Source of the DNA: Streptomyces albidoflavus
GTDB taxonomy: Bacteria; Actinomycetota; Actinomycetes; Streptomycetales; Streptomycetaceae
NCBI RefSeq assembly: GCF_000719955.1
Contig: NZ_JOII01000022.1
Span: forward strand, 62,001-126,000
DNA length: 64,000 bases
Direction: 5' to 3'
Shown: positions 52,085 through 60,719 of the stretch, piece by piece
Layout of the letters: each line of letters starts with the position of its first letter
How positions within the stretch are numbered: position 1 is the first letter of the stretch
The notes under the pieces: generated by a model
What the model saw: only the letters and a program-made list of their open reading frames with translations
Databases searched by the model: none
What the model was told of the DNA's origin: nothing
Position numbers and translations under genes: made by a program

Positions 52085-52424
52085 GCGAACCGTCCCCTCC
52101 AGCTCACCGCCCCCGGACCCGGTACCGGGGCAGCAGTCCGCAGTATCCAGCACTACGGCGCGGCATCACATCTCGTTCACGATCACAGCACGGTCTCGAC
52201 GCTTTCAGGTCGCGGACGACCCGCCGGGGTATTCGAGACCGGCGCACTGACACTCCTAACCATGGGGAACGCCCTCCTAACCTCGGACGGTCCACCGAGA
52301 ACGAACGAGAGCGCACGAGCCCGCACGCGGTCGACCGGACCCGACCGGTCACCGGGCGTACGGACCGGAGCTGCCCGGATGCGACCGCCGGGCGCCGGGA
52401 TCCGCCCGCTTCGGCGCGGGAACG
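52085..52424 (-). promoter_or_regulatory. Upstream region of the PAS/PP2C gene with 21-bp-spaced direct repeat
   Basis: 340 bases without a gene. CTCCTAACC occurs at 52253-52261 and 52274-52282, exactly 21 bases (two helical turns) apart, reading GGTTAGGAG on the coding strand. This is a plausible two-site activator target for the downstream gene; no regulator is assigned. Confidence 0.35.
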
Positions 52425-52832
52425 TCACCCGGGAAGCGCCAGTTCGAACCAGACGGTCTTGCCCCGCCGGCCCCGCCGGGTGCCCCAGCGGCACGAGGTG
52501 CAGGCGACGAGCTGGAGACCGCGGCCGGTCTCCTCGTCGGGTCCGGCCCGGCGCTCGCGGGGCGCGTCGGGAACAGGGTCGGAGACCTCCACCAGCAGCG
52601 GCGAGCCGACTTCCTCGGGGTGGGTGAGGCGGACCCCGATGGGCCCGTGCGCGTACCGCAGCGAGTTGGTCACCAACTCGCTGACCAGCAGCGCGGTCAC
52701 GTCCTCCAGGGCGTCGAGCCCCCAGGCGGCCAGCTGGCGCCGGACCACGGTCCGTGCGGTGCGCACGACCCCCGGGTCGGCGGGGAAGGTCCACGCGGCA
52801 CAGTCGCCACGGGTGTCGATCACACCGATCAC
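52425..52832 (-). CDS. RsbW-like ATP-binding regulator (HATPase_c_2)
   Basis: A 135-residue single-domain GHKL ATPase. The N box is LLVSELVTNSLRYA and the G box region is DEETGRGLQLVACTS. The end, RGKTVWFELALPG, is the streptomycete consensus. It resembles anti-sigma-factor kinases that phosphorylate STAS-domain antagonists. GTG at 52832 (or 52823) begins VIGVIDTRGDCAAWTFPADPG, the conserved start. An ATG at 52991 would add 53 residues of arginine/proline-rich sequence with no ribosome binding site. No partner sigma factor or STAS gene is adjacent. Confidence 0.78.
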   Translation of the reverse strand: MIGVIDTRGDCAAWTFPADPGVVRTARTVVRRQLAAWGLDALEDVTALLVSELVTNSLRYAHGPIGVRLTHPEEVGSPLLVEVSDPVPDAPRERRAGPDEETGRGLQLVACTSCRWGTRRGRRGKTVWFELALPG

Positions 52833-53057
52833 TTCCAAACACCGGCAGCCCTCTCCGCTGCCCGCGCGGAATGCCGCCGGGCGTGGGCGGGGGACGACTG
52901 CGGGACGAAGGGACGACGGACACGCCGGCACTTCCCGGACGAGGAGCACCGGGCGATTGCCGTGACTATTGCCCGATCGCTCCTCGTTCATAGCGATACG
53001 TCCGCTATTCGCGCCCCGGTGTCGCCCCGTCGGCCCAGCGGAACTCCCCGGCCCGGC

Positions 53058-53495
53058 TCAGTCCAGCGCCGGGCTCTCCATCCGCCGGGCGGTCTCCATC
53101 ACGGCGGGCCGGTCCTGGGGCAGCCAGTCGACGTCCCAGATCTCCTCGGCGGAGAGCCAGCGCAGCTCGTCGTGGTCCTCCAGCGGCTCGGGCTCGCCCT
53201 CCACGAGGCGGGCGGTCCACACCTTCAGGACGTATCCGGGCTTCAGCTCCCAGGTGCCGGGGATGCGCTCCACCGGTTCCGCCCGTACGCCGAGTTCCTC
53301 GCGGAGTTCCCTCACGAGGGCCGCCTCGGGCTGTTCGCCGGGCTCGATCTTGCCGCCCGGCAGCTCCCAGCGGCCCGCAAGTTCCGGCGGGGCGCTACGG
53401 CGGGCCGCGAGCAGGCGCTCGGTCACGGGTCCGCCCCGGCCGTCGGCTCGCGCGTCCCGCAGTGCGGCGGCGACCACCACGATCTGTTCCGTCAT
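53058..53495 (-). CDS. NUDIX hydrolase (MutT-like)
   Basis: A 145-residue pyrophosphohydrolase. The Nudix box is complete: GGKIEPGEQPEAALVRELREELG (Gly, then RELxEExG). The arrangement VAAALRDARADGRG at the N-terminus and RWELPGGKIEPGE before the box resemble 8-oxo-dGTP-sanitising MutT enzymes, but substrate cannot be proven. It is followed upstream on the same strand by a SPOR-domain gene after 38 bases. Confidence 0.9.
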   Translation of the reverse strand: MTEQIVVVAAALRDARADGRGGPVTERLLAARRSAPPELAGRWELPGGKIEPGEQPEAALVRELREELGVRAEPVERIPGTWELKPGYVLKVWTARLVEGEPEPLEDHDELRWLSAEEIWDVDWLPQDRPAVMETARRMESPALD

Positions 53496-53533
53496 GCGCG
53501 GGAGCCTACGCGGCGTCCGGCCCCCGGAGGAGG

Positions 53534-53701
53534 TCAGGCGGACTGCCGCTCGACCCAGTAGTGCTGTTCGTCGCGCGAGCCCAGCGACTCGACGACCTTC
53601 TGGGCCTCGGCGCGCGTGGCACAGGCGGCCACCCGGTACCGGTTGCCGTTGGCCTCCTGCCGTATGACGTGCCAGGGGAGCGCGGTACCGCCCTCACCCA
53701 T
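53534..53701 (-). CDS. Small SPOR-domain-like protein
   Basis: A 55-residue protein, WHVIRQEANGNRYRVAACATRAEAQKVVESL...HYWVERQSA. The pattern R-Y-R-V, three residues of strand, TRAEAQKVVESL helix and a closing YWVER strand is the compact fold of a SPOR-like domain, which in larger proteins binds denuded septal peptidoglycan. Here it stands alone without signal peptide, so it is probably cytoplasmic. ATG at 53701 has GCGAGG 7-8 bases upstream. Very short proteins of this type are conserved in Streptomyces as I recall. Confidence 0.7.
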   Translation of the reverse strand: MGEGGTALPWHVIRQEANGNRYRVAACATRAEAQKVVESLGSRDEQHYWVERQSA

Positions 53702-54004
53702 CGCACGCCTCGCTTCCTGCACCCGGCTCACTTCTCGCTCCGTTCGTCGAGGAAACCGCACTCCGCATATGCCGGAGCCTACGCCCGACCTTCACTCAAC
53801 GGATACGGAATGGCACAAAGAGGTAAGCAACCAGCCAAGCCGGAGGGGGCGCATCCGGATGGACGCGCCCCCTCGGGAACGAGTTGAGCCTTCAACCAGC
53901 AGCAGGGAAGCCCACGTTGACGACACGGAAGCAGTTCATCCGTCAGCCCCGGCGCACGCCCCCGGCATACGCGCGCCCCCTGAGGTCCCGCCGCGGCCCG
54001 GCGC
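53702..54004. other. Intergenic region
   Basis: About 300 bases between the SPOR gene and the GntR gene. It contains a more AT-rich stretch (53755-53835), the likely promoter of the SPOR gene, and one terminator hairpin. No gene is supported. Confidence 0.5.
53843..53874 (-). terminator. Terminator of the GntR gene
   Basis: A 10-bp stem (GAGGGGGCGC at 53843-53852, GCGCCCCCTC at 53865-53874) whose loop contains the self-complementary ATCCGGAT. It is about 130 bases past the GntR stop. Confidence 0.5.
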
Positions 54005-54757
54005 TCACTTGACCGGAAGGTGGTACGCCACCCGGTAGCGGTCGGCCGGGACGACCACGTCGGCGGTCTCCACCGGACGGCCCGAGGCGTAGTAGGTGCG
54101 CCGGATGGTGAGGACGGTGTGGCCGGGGACGCCGCCGAGGGCGAGGAGTTCCTCGGCGAGGCCGGGGCGGCAGCCGACCTCCTCCGCCATGTTGTCCACG
54201 ACGATGTCGATGGCGGCCATCCGCTCGACCACCCCCGAGCCGCCGAGCGGGCCCTCCTCGGGGAGCATCACCGGGGTGCGGCCGGTGAGCGCCAGCGGCT
54301 CCCAGGAGGTGGAGAGCATCATCGCCTCGCCGGCCTCGCGGAAGACGTACCGGGTGCGCATCACGCGGTCGCCGGGCTCGATGCCGAGCCGCTCGGCGAC
54401 CTCGACCGAGGCGCCCTCCTGCTCGCTGCGCGACTCCCAGGTGCCGCGCACCCCGCTCAGCGCCTGCTCCTGCCGGAACGGCGTGGAGCCGCCGGGGTCG
54501 CGGTACCCGGTGCGGGCGATCCGGCGCGGCTCGGGCCGCTCGCGCACGTACGTCCCCGAGCCCGAGCGGCCCTCGACCAGCCCCTCGGCCATCAGGACCT
54601 TGCGCGCCTCCAGCGCGACCGTGTCCGAGACGCCGTACTCCTGCCGGATGCGGGCCTGCGAGGGGAGGCGGGTGTTCGGCAGAAGGGCACCGTCGACGAT
54701 CTTCTTGCGGAGGTCGTCCGCCACGCGCAGATACGCAGGCCGCTCACCGAACGTCAC
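54005..54757 (-). CDS. GntR/HutC family transcriptional regulator
   Basis: A 250-residue regulator with an N-terminal winged helix (AYLRVADDLRKKIVDGALLPNTRLPSQARIRQEYGVSDTVALEARKVLMAEGLVEGRSGSGTYV is one continuous domain) and a C-terminal UTRA effector domain (GDRVMRTRYVFREAGEAMMLSTSWEP and EEVGCRPGLAEELLALGGVPGHTVLTIRRTYY). The UTRA domain binds small-molecule effectors such as sugars or amino acids. No adjacent target operon is evident. It may regulate itself or act elsewhere. Confidence 0.9.
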   Translation of the reverse strand: MTFGERPAYLRVADDLRKKIVDGALLPNTRLPSQARIRQEYGVSDTVALEARKVLMAEGLVEGRSGSGTYVRERPEPRRIARTGYRDPGGSTPFRQEQALSGVRGTWESRSEQEGASVEVAERLGIEPGDRVMRTRYVFREAGEAMMLSTSWEPLALTGRTPVMLPEEGPLGGSGVVERMAAIDIVVDNMAEEVGCRPGLAEELLALGGVPGHTVLTIRRTYYASGRPVETADVVVPADRYRVAYHLPVK

Positions 54758-54899
54758 TGGCCACTCCCATCAGGTTGACAGACAGCGACAGCCTGACAAC
54801 CGTAGGTTGCCGCCCGCAACCTTGGGCCAGAGATTCACCTGAAGTGACGAATTCGCGGGTGGCCGGGAACTTCGCGCCGCGTCCCCCCGCTCACCCCGC

Positions 54900-55814
54900 T
54901 CATCCCGCGAGCGGGCGCGGCAGACCCACCGGAGAGATCTCCCCCGGCGGCTCCTCCTCCCCCGCACCGGCGCCGCCGTCCCCGCCCTGGCCGGACCCCG
55001 AGCCGGACCCGGCGAGGCTGCCGGTGAGCTTCCCGCCGTCCTTGCCGAAGAGACAGCTGACCTCGCGGTCGCCGAGGGCCCAGCTCTCGGCGGTCGGCAG
55101 GTAGTAGAAGACGAAGACGTCCGGGGGCAGTTCCTCGACGGACCGGCCGGCGTAGGCGTCGACCTTGGCCGTGCAGCGGCGGTCGGCCAGGGAGTCGATC
55201 CGGTCCTCGCCCGGGTACGTCCTCGCGTCGGCCAGCTGGAAGGCCCCGAAAACCTCGCCGTCGTGCGGACGGGCGCAGTCGACCTTGTCGACGTCGTACG
55301 CCTCGCCCTCCAGTTCCCCCTCGGGGGCGTTGAAACACTCGCCGACGCGCAGTGTGAAGGCGCTGTTGCCGGACTCGCGCATCCCCTCGCGGAAACCGTC
55401 CATGAAGGAGGAGAAGCCGCCGGTGGCGAGCATCAGCGTCCACAGGGCCAGCCCGCAGGAGGAGAGGATCATGCCCGCCACCGCCATCCCCTTGCCGCGC
55501 TCCCCGCGCCGCTTGAGGCTGGGCAGCGCGAAGAGGCCGAGGATCAGGCCGACGGCCGGAACGAAGAACAGGATGCCGGTCACCAGGGAGCCGACGGCCA
55601 GACCACTGACCGGCGGCTGCGGAGCCGGGTAGCCGTATCCGTAGCCGTACCCCTGCCCCGGCTGCCCCGGATACCCGCCGTACGGGCCCGGCTGCGGCTG
55701 CTGGTACGGCCCCGGGCCGCCCTGCGGCGGTACGTACGGCGGGGGCGGCGGCGCCCCCGGTCCCGGCTGCTGGGGCTGGCCCGGCGGCATCCCCGGGGTC
55801 GGCGGTGTGGACAC
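54900..55814 (-). CDS. DUF4190 plus septum-formation domain membrane protein
   Basis: A 304-residue protein. Residues 1-65 are Pro/Gly/Tyr-rich (repeated [10 protein letters not shown] and YGYGYGY). Residues ~68-130 carry two membrane helices of the DUF4190 type ([24 protein letters not shown] and [21 protein letters not shown]). An external domain (~150-270) reads [11 protein letters not shown] and [15 protein letters not shown], the septum-formation (PF13845) Cys pattern. The C-terminus is Gly/Glu-rich. GTG at 55814 has GAAGGAG 10 bases upstream. A role at septa is suggested by the domain name only. Confidence 0.82.
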
Positions 55815-55935
55815 GCTCGCTCGCTCCTTCGGTCCCCTCCCGCGGGCCGCGCGCCACCGGCGGCGAGGCGTGGCCCGCACGGCGCGCGGTGCGCGCGTCC
55901 GTGGAGCGCATCGTATGCGGCGGGAGGGACGAAGC

Positions 55936-55972
55936 CCGGGGGCCAGGGGCGGATTCCGCCCCTGGCCCCCGG
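55936..55972 (-). terminator. Strong terminator of the subtilase gene
   Basis: A perfect 17-bp stem (55936-55952 with 55956-55972) with a 3-base ATT loop, 51 bases past the stop of the S8 peptidase on the minus strand. Confidence 0.75.
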
Positions 55973-55980
55973 TCGGTACC

Positions 55981-56026
55981 TGTCGGTGCCGGTCAGTGCC
56001 TGTCAGTGCCCGTCAGCGCCGGTCAG
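55981..56026. repeat. 10-bp tandem repeat at the 3' end of the subtilase gene
   Basis: Four and a half copies of a 10-base unit (TGTCGGTGCC, GGTCAGTGCC, TGTCAGTGCC, CGTCAGCGCC, GGTCAG) abut and run into the subtilase stop codon at 56023-56025. On the coding strand each unit carries a TGAC. Confidence 0.8.
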
Positions 56027-57606
56027 AACTGCAGACCCCAGGAGTTGATGCGCCCGGTGTCGTACGTGGCGTTGTCGGTGACGCGCAGCTTCCAGACGCC
56101 GTTGGCGGTCTGGCCGGAGGCGTTGACCGTGTAGGTGGTCTTGATGTCGTCCGCGCTGCCGCCGGTGCCGAAGGCCTTCAGCGTGTAGACGGTGCCCGAG
56201 GGGGCGACCAGCTGGACGCGGAGGTCACCGATGTAGGTGTGCGAGATGTCGACCTTGACGCCCAGGGTGGAGGGCGCCGCGCCGGAGACGCCGCTGACGG
56301 TCACCGGGGACTCGACGGTGGTGTTGTCCGGCAGGGTGTAGCCGGTCTTGTTCTCGAAGAGCGGGCCGGCGGGCGGGGTGGTGCCGCCGGAGCCGACGCG
56401 CAGGAGCAGGTTGGGCGAGCCGGTGCCCGGACCGGTGACGACGCCGCTGGTGGCGTTGGCCTTCAGCGCGGCCTGGACCTGGGCCGGGGTCGCCGAGGGG
56501 TTCTCCGCCGCGTAGAGGGCGGCGGCGCCGACCACGTGCGGGGTCGCCATCGAGGTGCCGGAGATGGTGTTGGTCGCCGAGTCGCTGGTGTTCCACGAGG
56601 AGGTGATCGAGGAACCGGGGGCGAAGATGTCGACGACCGTGCCCCAGTTGGAGAACGAGGAACGCGCGTCGGTGTTGGTGGTGGAGCCCACCGTGATCGC
56701 CTCGGTGACCCGGGCCGGGGAGACGTTGCCGGCGTTCTGGTTCTCGTTGCCCGCCGCGACGCCGTAGGTGACGCCGGAGGCGATGGAGTTGCGGACCGCC
56801 TGGTCGAGGGCGGCGTCGGCGCCGCCGCCGAGGCTCATGTTGGCGACGGCCGGCTTCACGGCGTTCTGGGTCACCCAGTCGATACCGGCGACGACCTGCG
56901 CGGTCGTCCCGGAACCGGCGTTGTTGAGGACGCGGACGCCGACGATCTTCGCCTTCTTGGCGACGCCGTAGGCGCTGCCCGCGACGGTGCCCGCGACGTG
57001 GGTGCCGTGGCCGTTGCCGTCCTGGGCGACGTTGTCGTTGTCGACGGCGTCGTAGCCGTTGGCCGCGCGGCCGCCGAAGTCGCTGTGGCTGATCCGGACA
57101 CCGGTGTCGATGATGTAGGCGGTGACGCCCTCACCGGCCTTGTCCGGGTAGGTGTACTTGCTGTCCAGCGGCAGCGACGCCTGGTCGATGCGGTCCAGGC
57201 CCCACGACGGCGGGTTGGTCTGGGTGGCGTCGATGGTGAAGGTGCGGTTCTGGATGACCGACTCGACGGCCGGGTCCGCCGCGAACTTCTCCGCCTCGGC
57301 GCGGCTCAGCTCCACGGCGTACCCGTTGAGCGCGGCCTTGTACGTCCGCTCGATGGTGGCGCCGTACTCCTTGGCGAGCGCCTTGCTCTTCGCCGAGGTC
57401 GCCTTGCCGACCTGGTCGGCGTCGAGCGTGACGATGTAGCTGTCCTTGACGCGGTCGGGGGCGTCCGCGTTGATGATCAGGCCCGCGCCCGAGGGGTCGG
57501 GCGCGGCGCTCGCGGGGAGCGCGGCGACGCCGCCGAGGGCGAGAGCGGCCACGGCCGTCGCACTGATGGCGGCCATTCTTCGGCGGTTGTGACGGGTCAC
57601 TGCCAT
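56023..57606 (-). CDS. Secreted subtilisin-like protease with P domain
   Basis: A 527-residue exported S8 peptidase: signal peptide (1-34, ending PASAA), I9 propeptide inhibitor (~53-128, DSYIVTLDADQVGK) and a catalytic domain with Asp167 (AYIIDTGV), His200 (NGHGTHVAGT), oxyanion Asn287 (AAGNENQN) and Ser352 (SGTSMATPH). A C-terminal proprotein-convertase P domain follows (~418-527, FENKTGYTLPDNTTVESPV, ISHTYIGDLRVQLVAPSG). ATG at 57606 has AGGAGGACC 8-10 bases upstream. A possible promoter is TTGTGG/CAATCT with a 17-base spacer on the minus strand (57768 to 57740). Likely a growth-phase extracellular protease. Confidence 0.94.
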   Translation of the reverse strand: MAVTRHNRRRMAAISATAVAALALGGVAALPASAAPDPSGAGLIINADAPDRVKDSYIVTLDADQVGKATSAKSKALAKEYGATIERTYKAALNGYAVELSRAEAEKFAADPAVESVIQNRTFTIDATQTNPPSWGLDRIDQASLPLDSKYTYPDKAGEGVTAYIIDTGVRISHSDFGGRAANGYDAVDNDNVAQDGNGHGTHVAGTVAGSAYGVAKKAKIVGVRVLNNAGSGTTAQVVAGIDWVTQNAVKPAVANMSLGGGADAALDQAVRNSIASGVTYGVAAGNENQNAGNVSPARVTEAITVGSTTNTDARSSFSNWGTVVDIFAPGSSITSSWNTSDSATNTISGTSMATPHVVGAAALYAAENPSATPAQVQAALKANATSGVVTGPGTGSPNLLLRVGSGGTTPPAGPLFENKTGYTLPDNTTVESPVTVSGVSGAAPSTLGVKVDISHTYIGDLRVQLVAPSGTVYTLKAFGTGGSADDIKTTYTVNASGQTANGVWKLRVTDNATYDTGRINSWGLQF

Positions 57607-57953
57607 CTGAGGGGTCCTCCTCGTCGATGGTGCACAGGTGGGGGCGGTGCGCGGCGGGTGCTTTGGGGCGCACCGGCCGCAGCAACGGTCAGGGTCATGA
57701 CAACCCGGAGGGCGGAGTGCTGCCCGCGTCGCCGTCGAAAGATTGACCGATCCATAGGAATCCCACAAGAGGGCGACCACAGGGTTAACACTCCAGCCAC
57801 ACAAGGAAGTTGGCGTCCGGTCACGCTTTCTCCGCATCCTGGTGGCCGAAAGCCGGTACCCCCGCCGGGCCGCCCGCGCGCCGCTCCCCCATCCGTGGGA
57901 ACCACCGCCGCGCCCACCCCGGCGGCCCGCGCCGGGCCCGCATCGTCTCCTGG
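57607..57953. promoter_or_regulatory. Divergent promoter region, subtilase and GH65 genes
   Basis: About 350 bases shared by two divergent secreted-enzyme genes. The less GC-rich core 57725-57810 contains the minus-strand pair TTGTGG (57768-57763) and CAATCT (57745-57740), spaced 17. No strong plus-strand promoter or operator palindrome was found. Confidence 0.35.
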
Positions 57954-60719
57954 GTGAGGATCACCCGCGCGACCCGCCTGACGACGGCCCCGCTCCTCGC
58001 GGCGGCCCTCCTGACCCCCGCTCATCCCGCGGCGGCCGCCCCCGGACCCGGCCCGTCCGAGCCCGCCGCCCGGCCCCGGTGCGCCCCCTCCCCCGGCTGG
58101 ACCCCGACGGCCGGCAGCCGCGCGGAGGCCACGCCCCACGCGTACGTCGGCAACGGCTACCTCGCCACGCGTGTCCCCGCCGCCGGTGCCGGATTCCGGC
58201 CACCGGGCGAGGGCGGCGAGCCGGAGGTGAGGACGGGCTGGCCCCTCTTCACCCCGCGCTACGACGGCGCGTTCGTCTCCGGCCTCTACGCCCGGGGCCC
58301 GGAGAACACCACGGGCCGCCAGGCGGTCGCGGCCCTCCCGAACTGGACCGGCCTGGAGGTCACGGCGGGCGGCGAGACCTACGGCCCCGCCTCCCGCGTC
58401 ACCGGCTACCGCCAGACCCTCCTCCTCCGCTGCGGCCTGGTCCGCACCGCCCTCACCTGGACCGGCTCCGACGGCCGCCGCACCGACCTGGTGTACGAGG
58501 TCCTCGCCGACCGGAACGCCCCGCACGGAGCGGCCGTCCGGCTGCGGATCACGCCGCACTGGTCGGGGACGGCCACCGTCACCGACCGGATCGACGGCCG
58601 GGCCGCGCGCCGCGTGACACAGACCGGGGGCGGCGCGGAACCCGGCGCGCCCGGCGCCATGGCGGTCTCCTTCCGCACCGAGGGCACCGGGGTGAAGGGC
58701 GCCGTCGCCTCGGTGCTGCGCACGCCCGACGGCACCGCCCGCCCCGCCGACGGGGCCCGCTCGCTGGGCGCCACCCAGTCCGCCTCCTTCCCGGTCCGCT
58801 CCGGCCGCACCTACGAGGCCGTCAAGTACGTCGGCGTGGACACCTCGCTGACCTCACGCGACCCGCGCGCCGGCGCCGTCTCCGCCGCCCGGGCCGGGGC
58901 GCGGCGGGGGTGGCGGGCCCTGTACGAGGCGCACGCCGGCGCCTGGCGCACCCTGTGGGAGTCCGGCGCCGACCTGGACACCGCCCCCGCCGACCCGCCC
59001 GGCCGGGGCGCGGCCCCCCAGCCGACCGCCCGCCAGGAGGAACTGCGGCTCTGGCTCCGCTCGGCCCGCTACGGCCTGCTCTCCTCCACCCGCCCCGGCG
59101 CCCGCGACTCCCTCGGCCCCACCGGCCTGACCAGCGACAACTACGCCGGGATGATCTTCTGGGACGCCGAGACCTGGATGTTCCCCTCCCTGCTCGCCAC
59201 CGACCCCGACCTCGCCAGAACCGTCCTGGATTACCGGGTGCGCACCTCCCCCGCCGCCCGCGACAACGCCCGCAAACTCGGCTTCGAGGGCCTCTTCTTC
59301 CCCTGGACCAGCGCCTCCTCGGGCGACCTGTGGGGCGAGTGCCAGAGCTGGAACCCGCCGCACTGCGTCACCCAGAACCACCTCCAGGGCGACATCGCGC
59401 TCGCCGCCTGGCAGTACTGGCTCGCCACCGGCGACCGGGGCTGGCTGCGCCGCGACGGGGAGCCGCTGCTGCGCGGCCTCGCGGAGTTCTGGGCCTCCCG
59501 GGTCACCGCCAACCCCGACGGCAGCTACTCGGTGAAGGGCGTCGCCGGCCCCGACGAGTACAGCAACGGCGTGGACGACGGCGTCTACACCAACGCCGTG
59601 GCCGCCACCGCCCTGCGCCACGCGGCGAGCGCCGCCGAGGAGACCGGCGCCAACGCCCCTCCCGAGTGGCGCCGCATCGCCGACGGCCTGCGCATCCCCT
59701 ACGACGCCGGCCGCAAGGTCTTCCTCCAGTACGACGGCTACGAGGGCTCCCGCATCAAGCAGGCCGACGCGGTCCTCCTCGCCTACCCCCTGGACTGGCC
59801 CATGCCGGACGGCGCGGCCGCCGCCACCCTCGACTACTACGCCGCCCGCACCGACCCGGACGGGCCCGCCATGACCGACTCGGTCCACTCGGTGATCGCG
59901 GCCGGCGCCGGCGAGCCGGGCTGCGCCGCCTACACCTACCTGGAGCGCTCGGTCCGGCCCTTCACCCGCGGCCCGTACGCCCTCTTCGCCGAGGCACGGG
60001 GCGACAAGGCGGGGGCCGACGACCCGCTCTCCGGCACCCCGGCCGAGGACTTCCTCACCGGCAAGGGCGGGTTCCTCCAGTCCTTCACGCACGGCCTGAC
60101 CGGGATGCGGCTGCGCGCGGCCGACCGGCTCCACCTCGACCCGGTGCTTCCGCCGCAGCTGGCGCGGGGCGCCGACGGGGCCGAGTCGGGCGGGGTGGCC
60201 GTGCGCGGGCTGCGATGGCGCGGGCGCGCCTTCGACGTGGTGATCGGTCCCGGGACCACCGAGGTGCGGCTCACCTCGGGTGCGCCCTTCACGGTCGAGA
60301 CCCCCGAAGGGCGCTCCGTCCTCTCCCCCGGTACGCCTCTCACCCTCAAGACCCGGCGCCCTGACCTGGCTCCCACCTCGGATCCGGCGCGCTGCGCCCC
60401 CGTGCGGGCCTCCTCCGAGGAGCCGGGCCTCTACGCGGAGGCGGCCGTCGACGGGGCCGGGGCCACCGTCTGGTCGCCTGCCGCCGACGCCACCAGGGCG
60501 ACCCTCACCGCCGAACTGGGCTCGCCCACGCGGGTCGCCTCGGTCACCCCGGACTGGGCGGCCGAGCCCGCCTCGTACCAGGTGGAGGTCTCGGCCGATG
60601 GCCGTAGTTGGCAGGGGGTTGGCACTGGGGTGCCGGCGCGTCAGGTGCGGCTGACCTTACGTAAGGAGCCGGGTGGGGAGCTGCCCGCGCTGCGGGAGTT
60701 GGGGGTGCGGGTGGAGTAG
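57954..60719 (+). CDS. Secreted GH65-family glycosidase with C-terminal discoidin-like domain
   Basis: A 921-residue exported enzyme. Residues 1-31 are a signal peptide (TTAPLLAAALLTPAHPAAAA). The N-terminal beta-sandwich (~60-290) precedes an (alpha/alpha)6 barrel (~370-700) typical of GH65. The general acid is Glu535 in VAGPDEYSNGVDDGVYTN, and the IKQADAVLLAYPL and TDSVHS segments complete the site. Residues ~790-921 (TVWSPAADATRATLTAEL, YQVEVSADGRSWQGV) form an F5/8-type carbohydrate-binding domain. Without the phosphate-site evidence it is more likely a hydrolase (acid-trehalase-like) than a phosphorylase. GTG at 57954 is chosen for the signal peptide but lacks a clear Shine-Dalgarno; TTG at 57810 is the longer alternative. 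Confidence 0.85.
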   Translation: MRITRATRLTTAPLLAAALLTPAHPAAAAPGPGPSEPAARPRCAPSPGWTPTAGSRAEATPHAYVGNGYLATRVPAAGAGFRPPGEGGEPEVRTGWPLFTPRYDGAFVSGLYARGPENTTGRQAVAALPNWTGLEVTAGGETYGPASRVTGYRQTLLLRCGLVRTALTWTGSDGRRTDLVYEVLADRNAPHGAAVRLRITPHWSGTATVTDRIDGRAARRVTQTGGGAEPGAPGAMAVSFRTEGTGVKGAVASVLRTPDGTARPADGARSLGATQSASFPVRSGRTYEAVKYVGVDTSLTSRDPRAGAVSAARAGARRGWRALYEAHAGAWRTLWESGADLDTAPADPPGRGAAPQPTARQEELRLWLRSARYGLLSSTRPGARDSLGPTGLTSDNYAGMIFWDAETWMFPSLLATDPDLARTVLDYRVRTSPAARDNARKLGFEGLFFPWTSASSGDLWGECQSWNPPHCVTQNHLQGDIALAAWQYWLATGDRGWLRRDGEPLLRGLAEFWASRVTANPDGSYSVKGVAGPDEYSNGVDDGVYTNAVAATALRHAASAAEETGANAPPEWRRIADGLRIPYDAGRKVFLQYDGYEGSRIKQADAVLLAYPLDWPMPDGAAAATLDYYAARTDPDGPAMTDSVHSVIAAGAGEPGCAAYTYLERSVRPFTRGPYALFAEARGDKAGADDPLSGTPAEDFLTGKGGFLQSFTHGLTGMRLRAADRLHLDPVLPPQLARGADGAESGGVAVRGLRWRGRAFDVVIGPGTTEVRLTSGAPFTVETPEGRSVLSPGTPLTLKTRRPDLAPTSDPARCAPVRASSEEPGLYAEAAVDGAGATVWSPAADATRATLTAELGSPTRVASVTPDWAAEPASYQVEVSADGRSWQGVGTGVPARQVRLTLRKEPGGELPALRELGVRVE

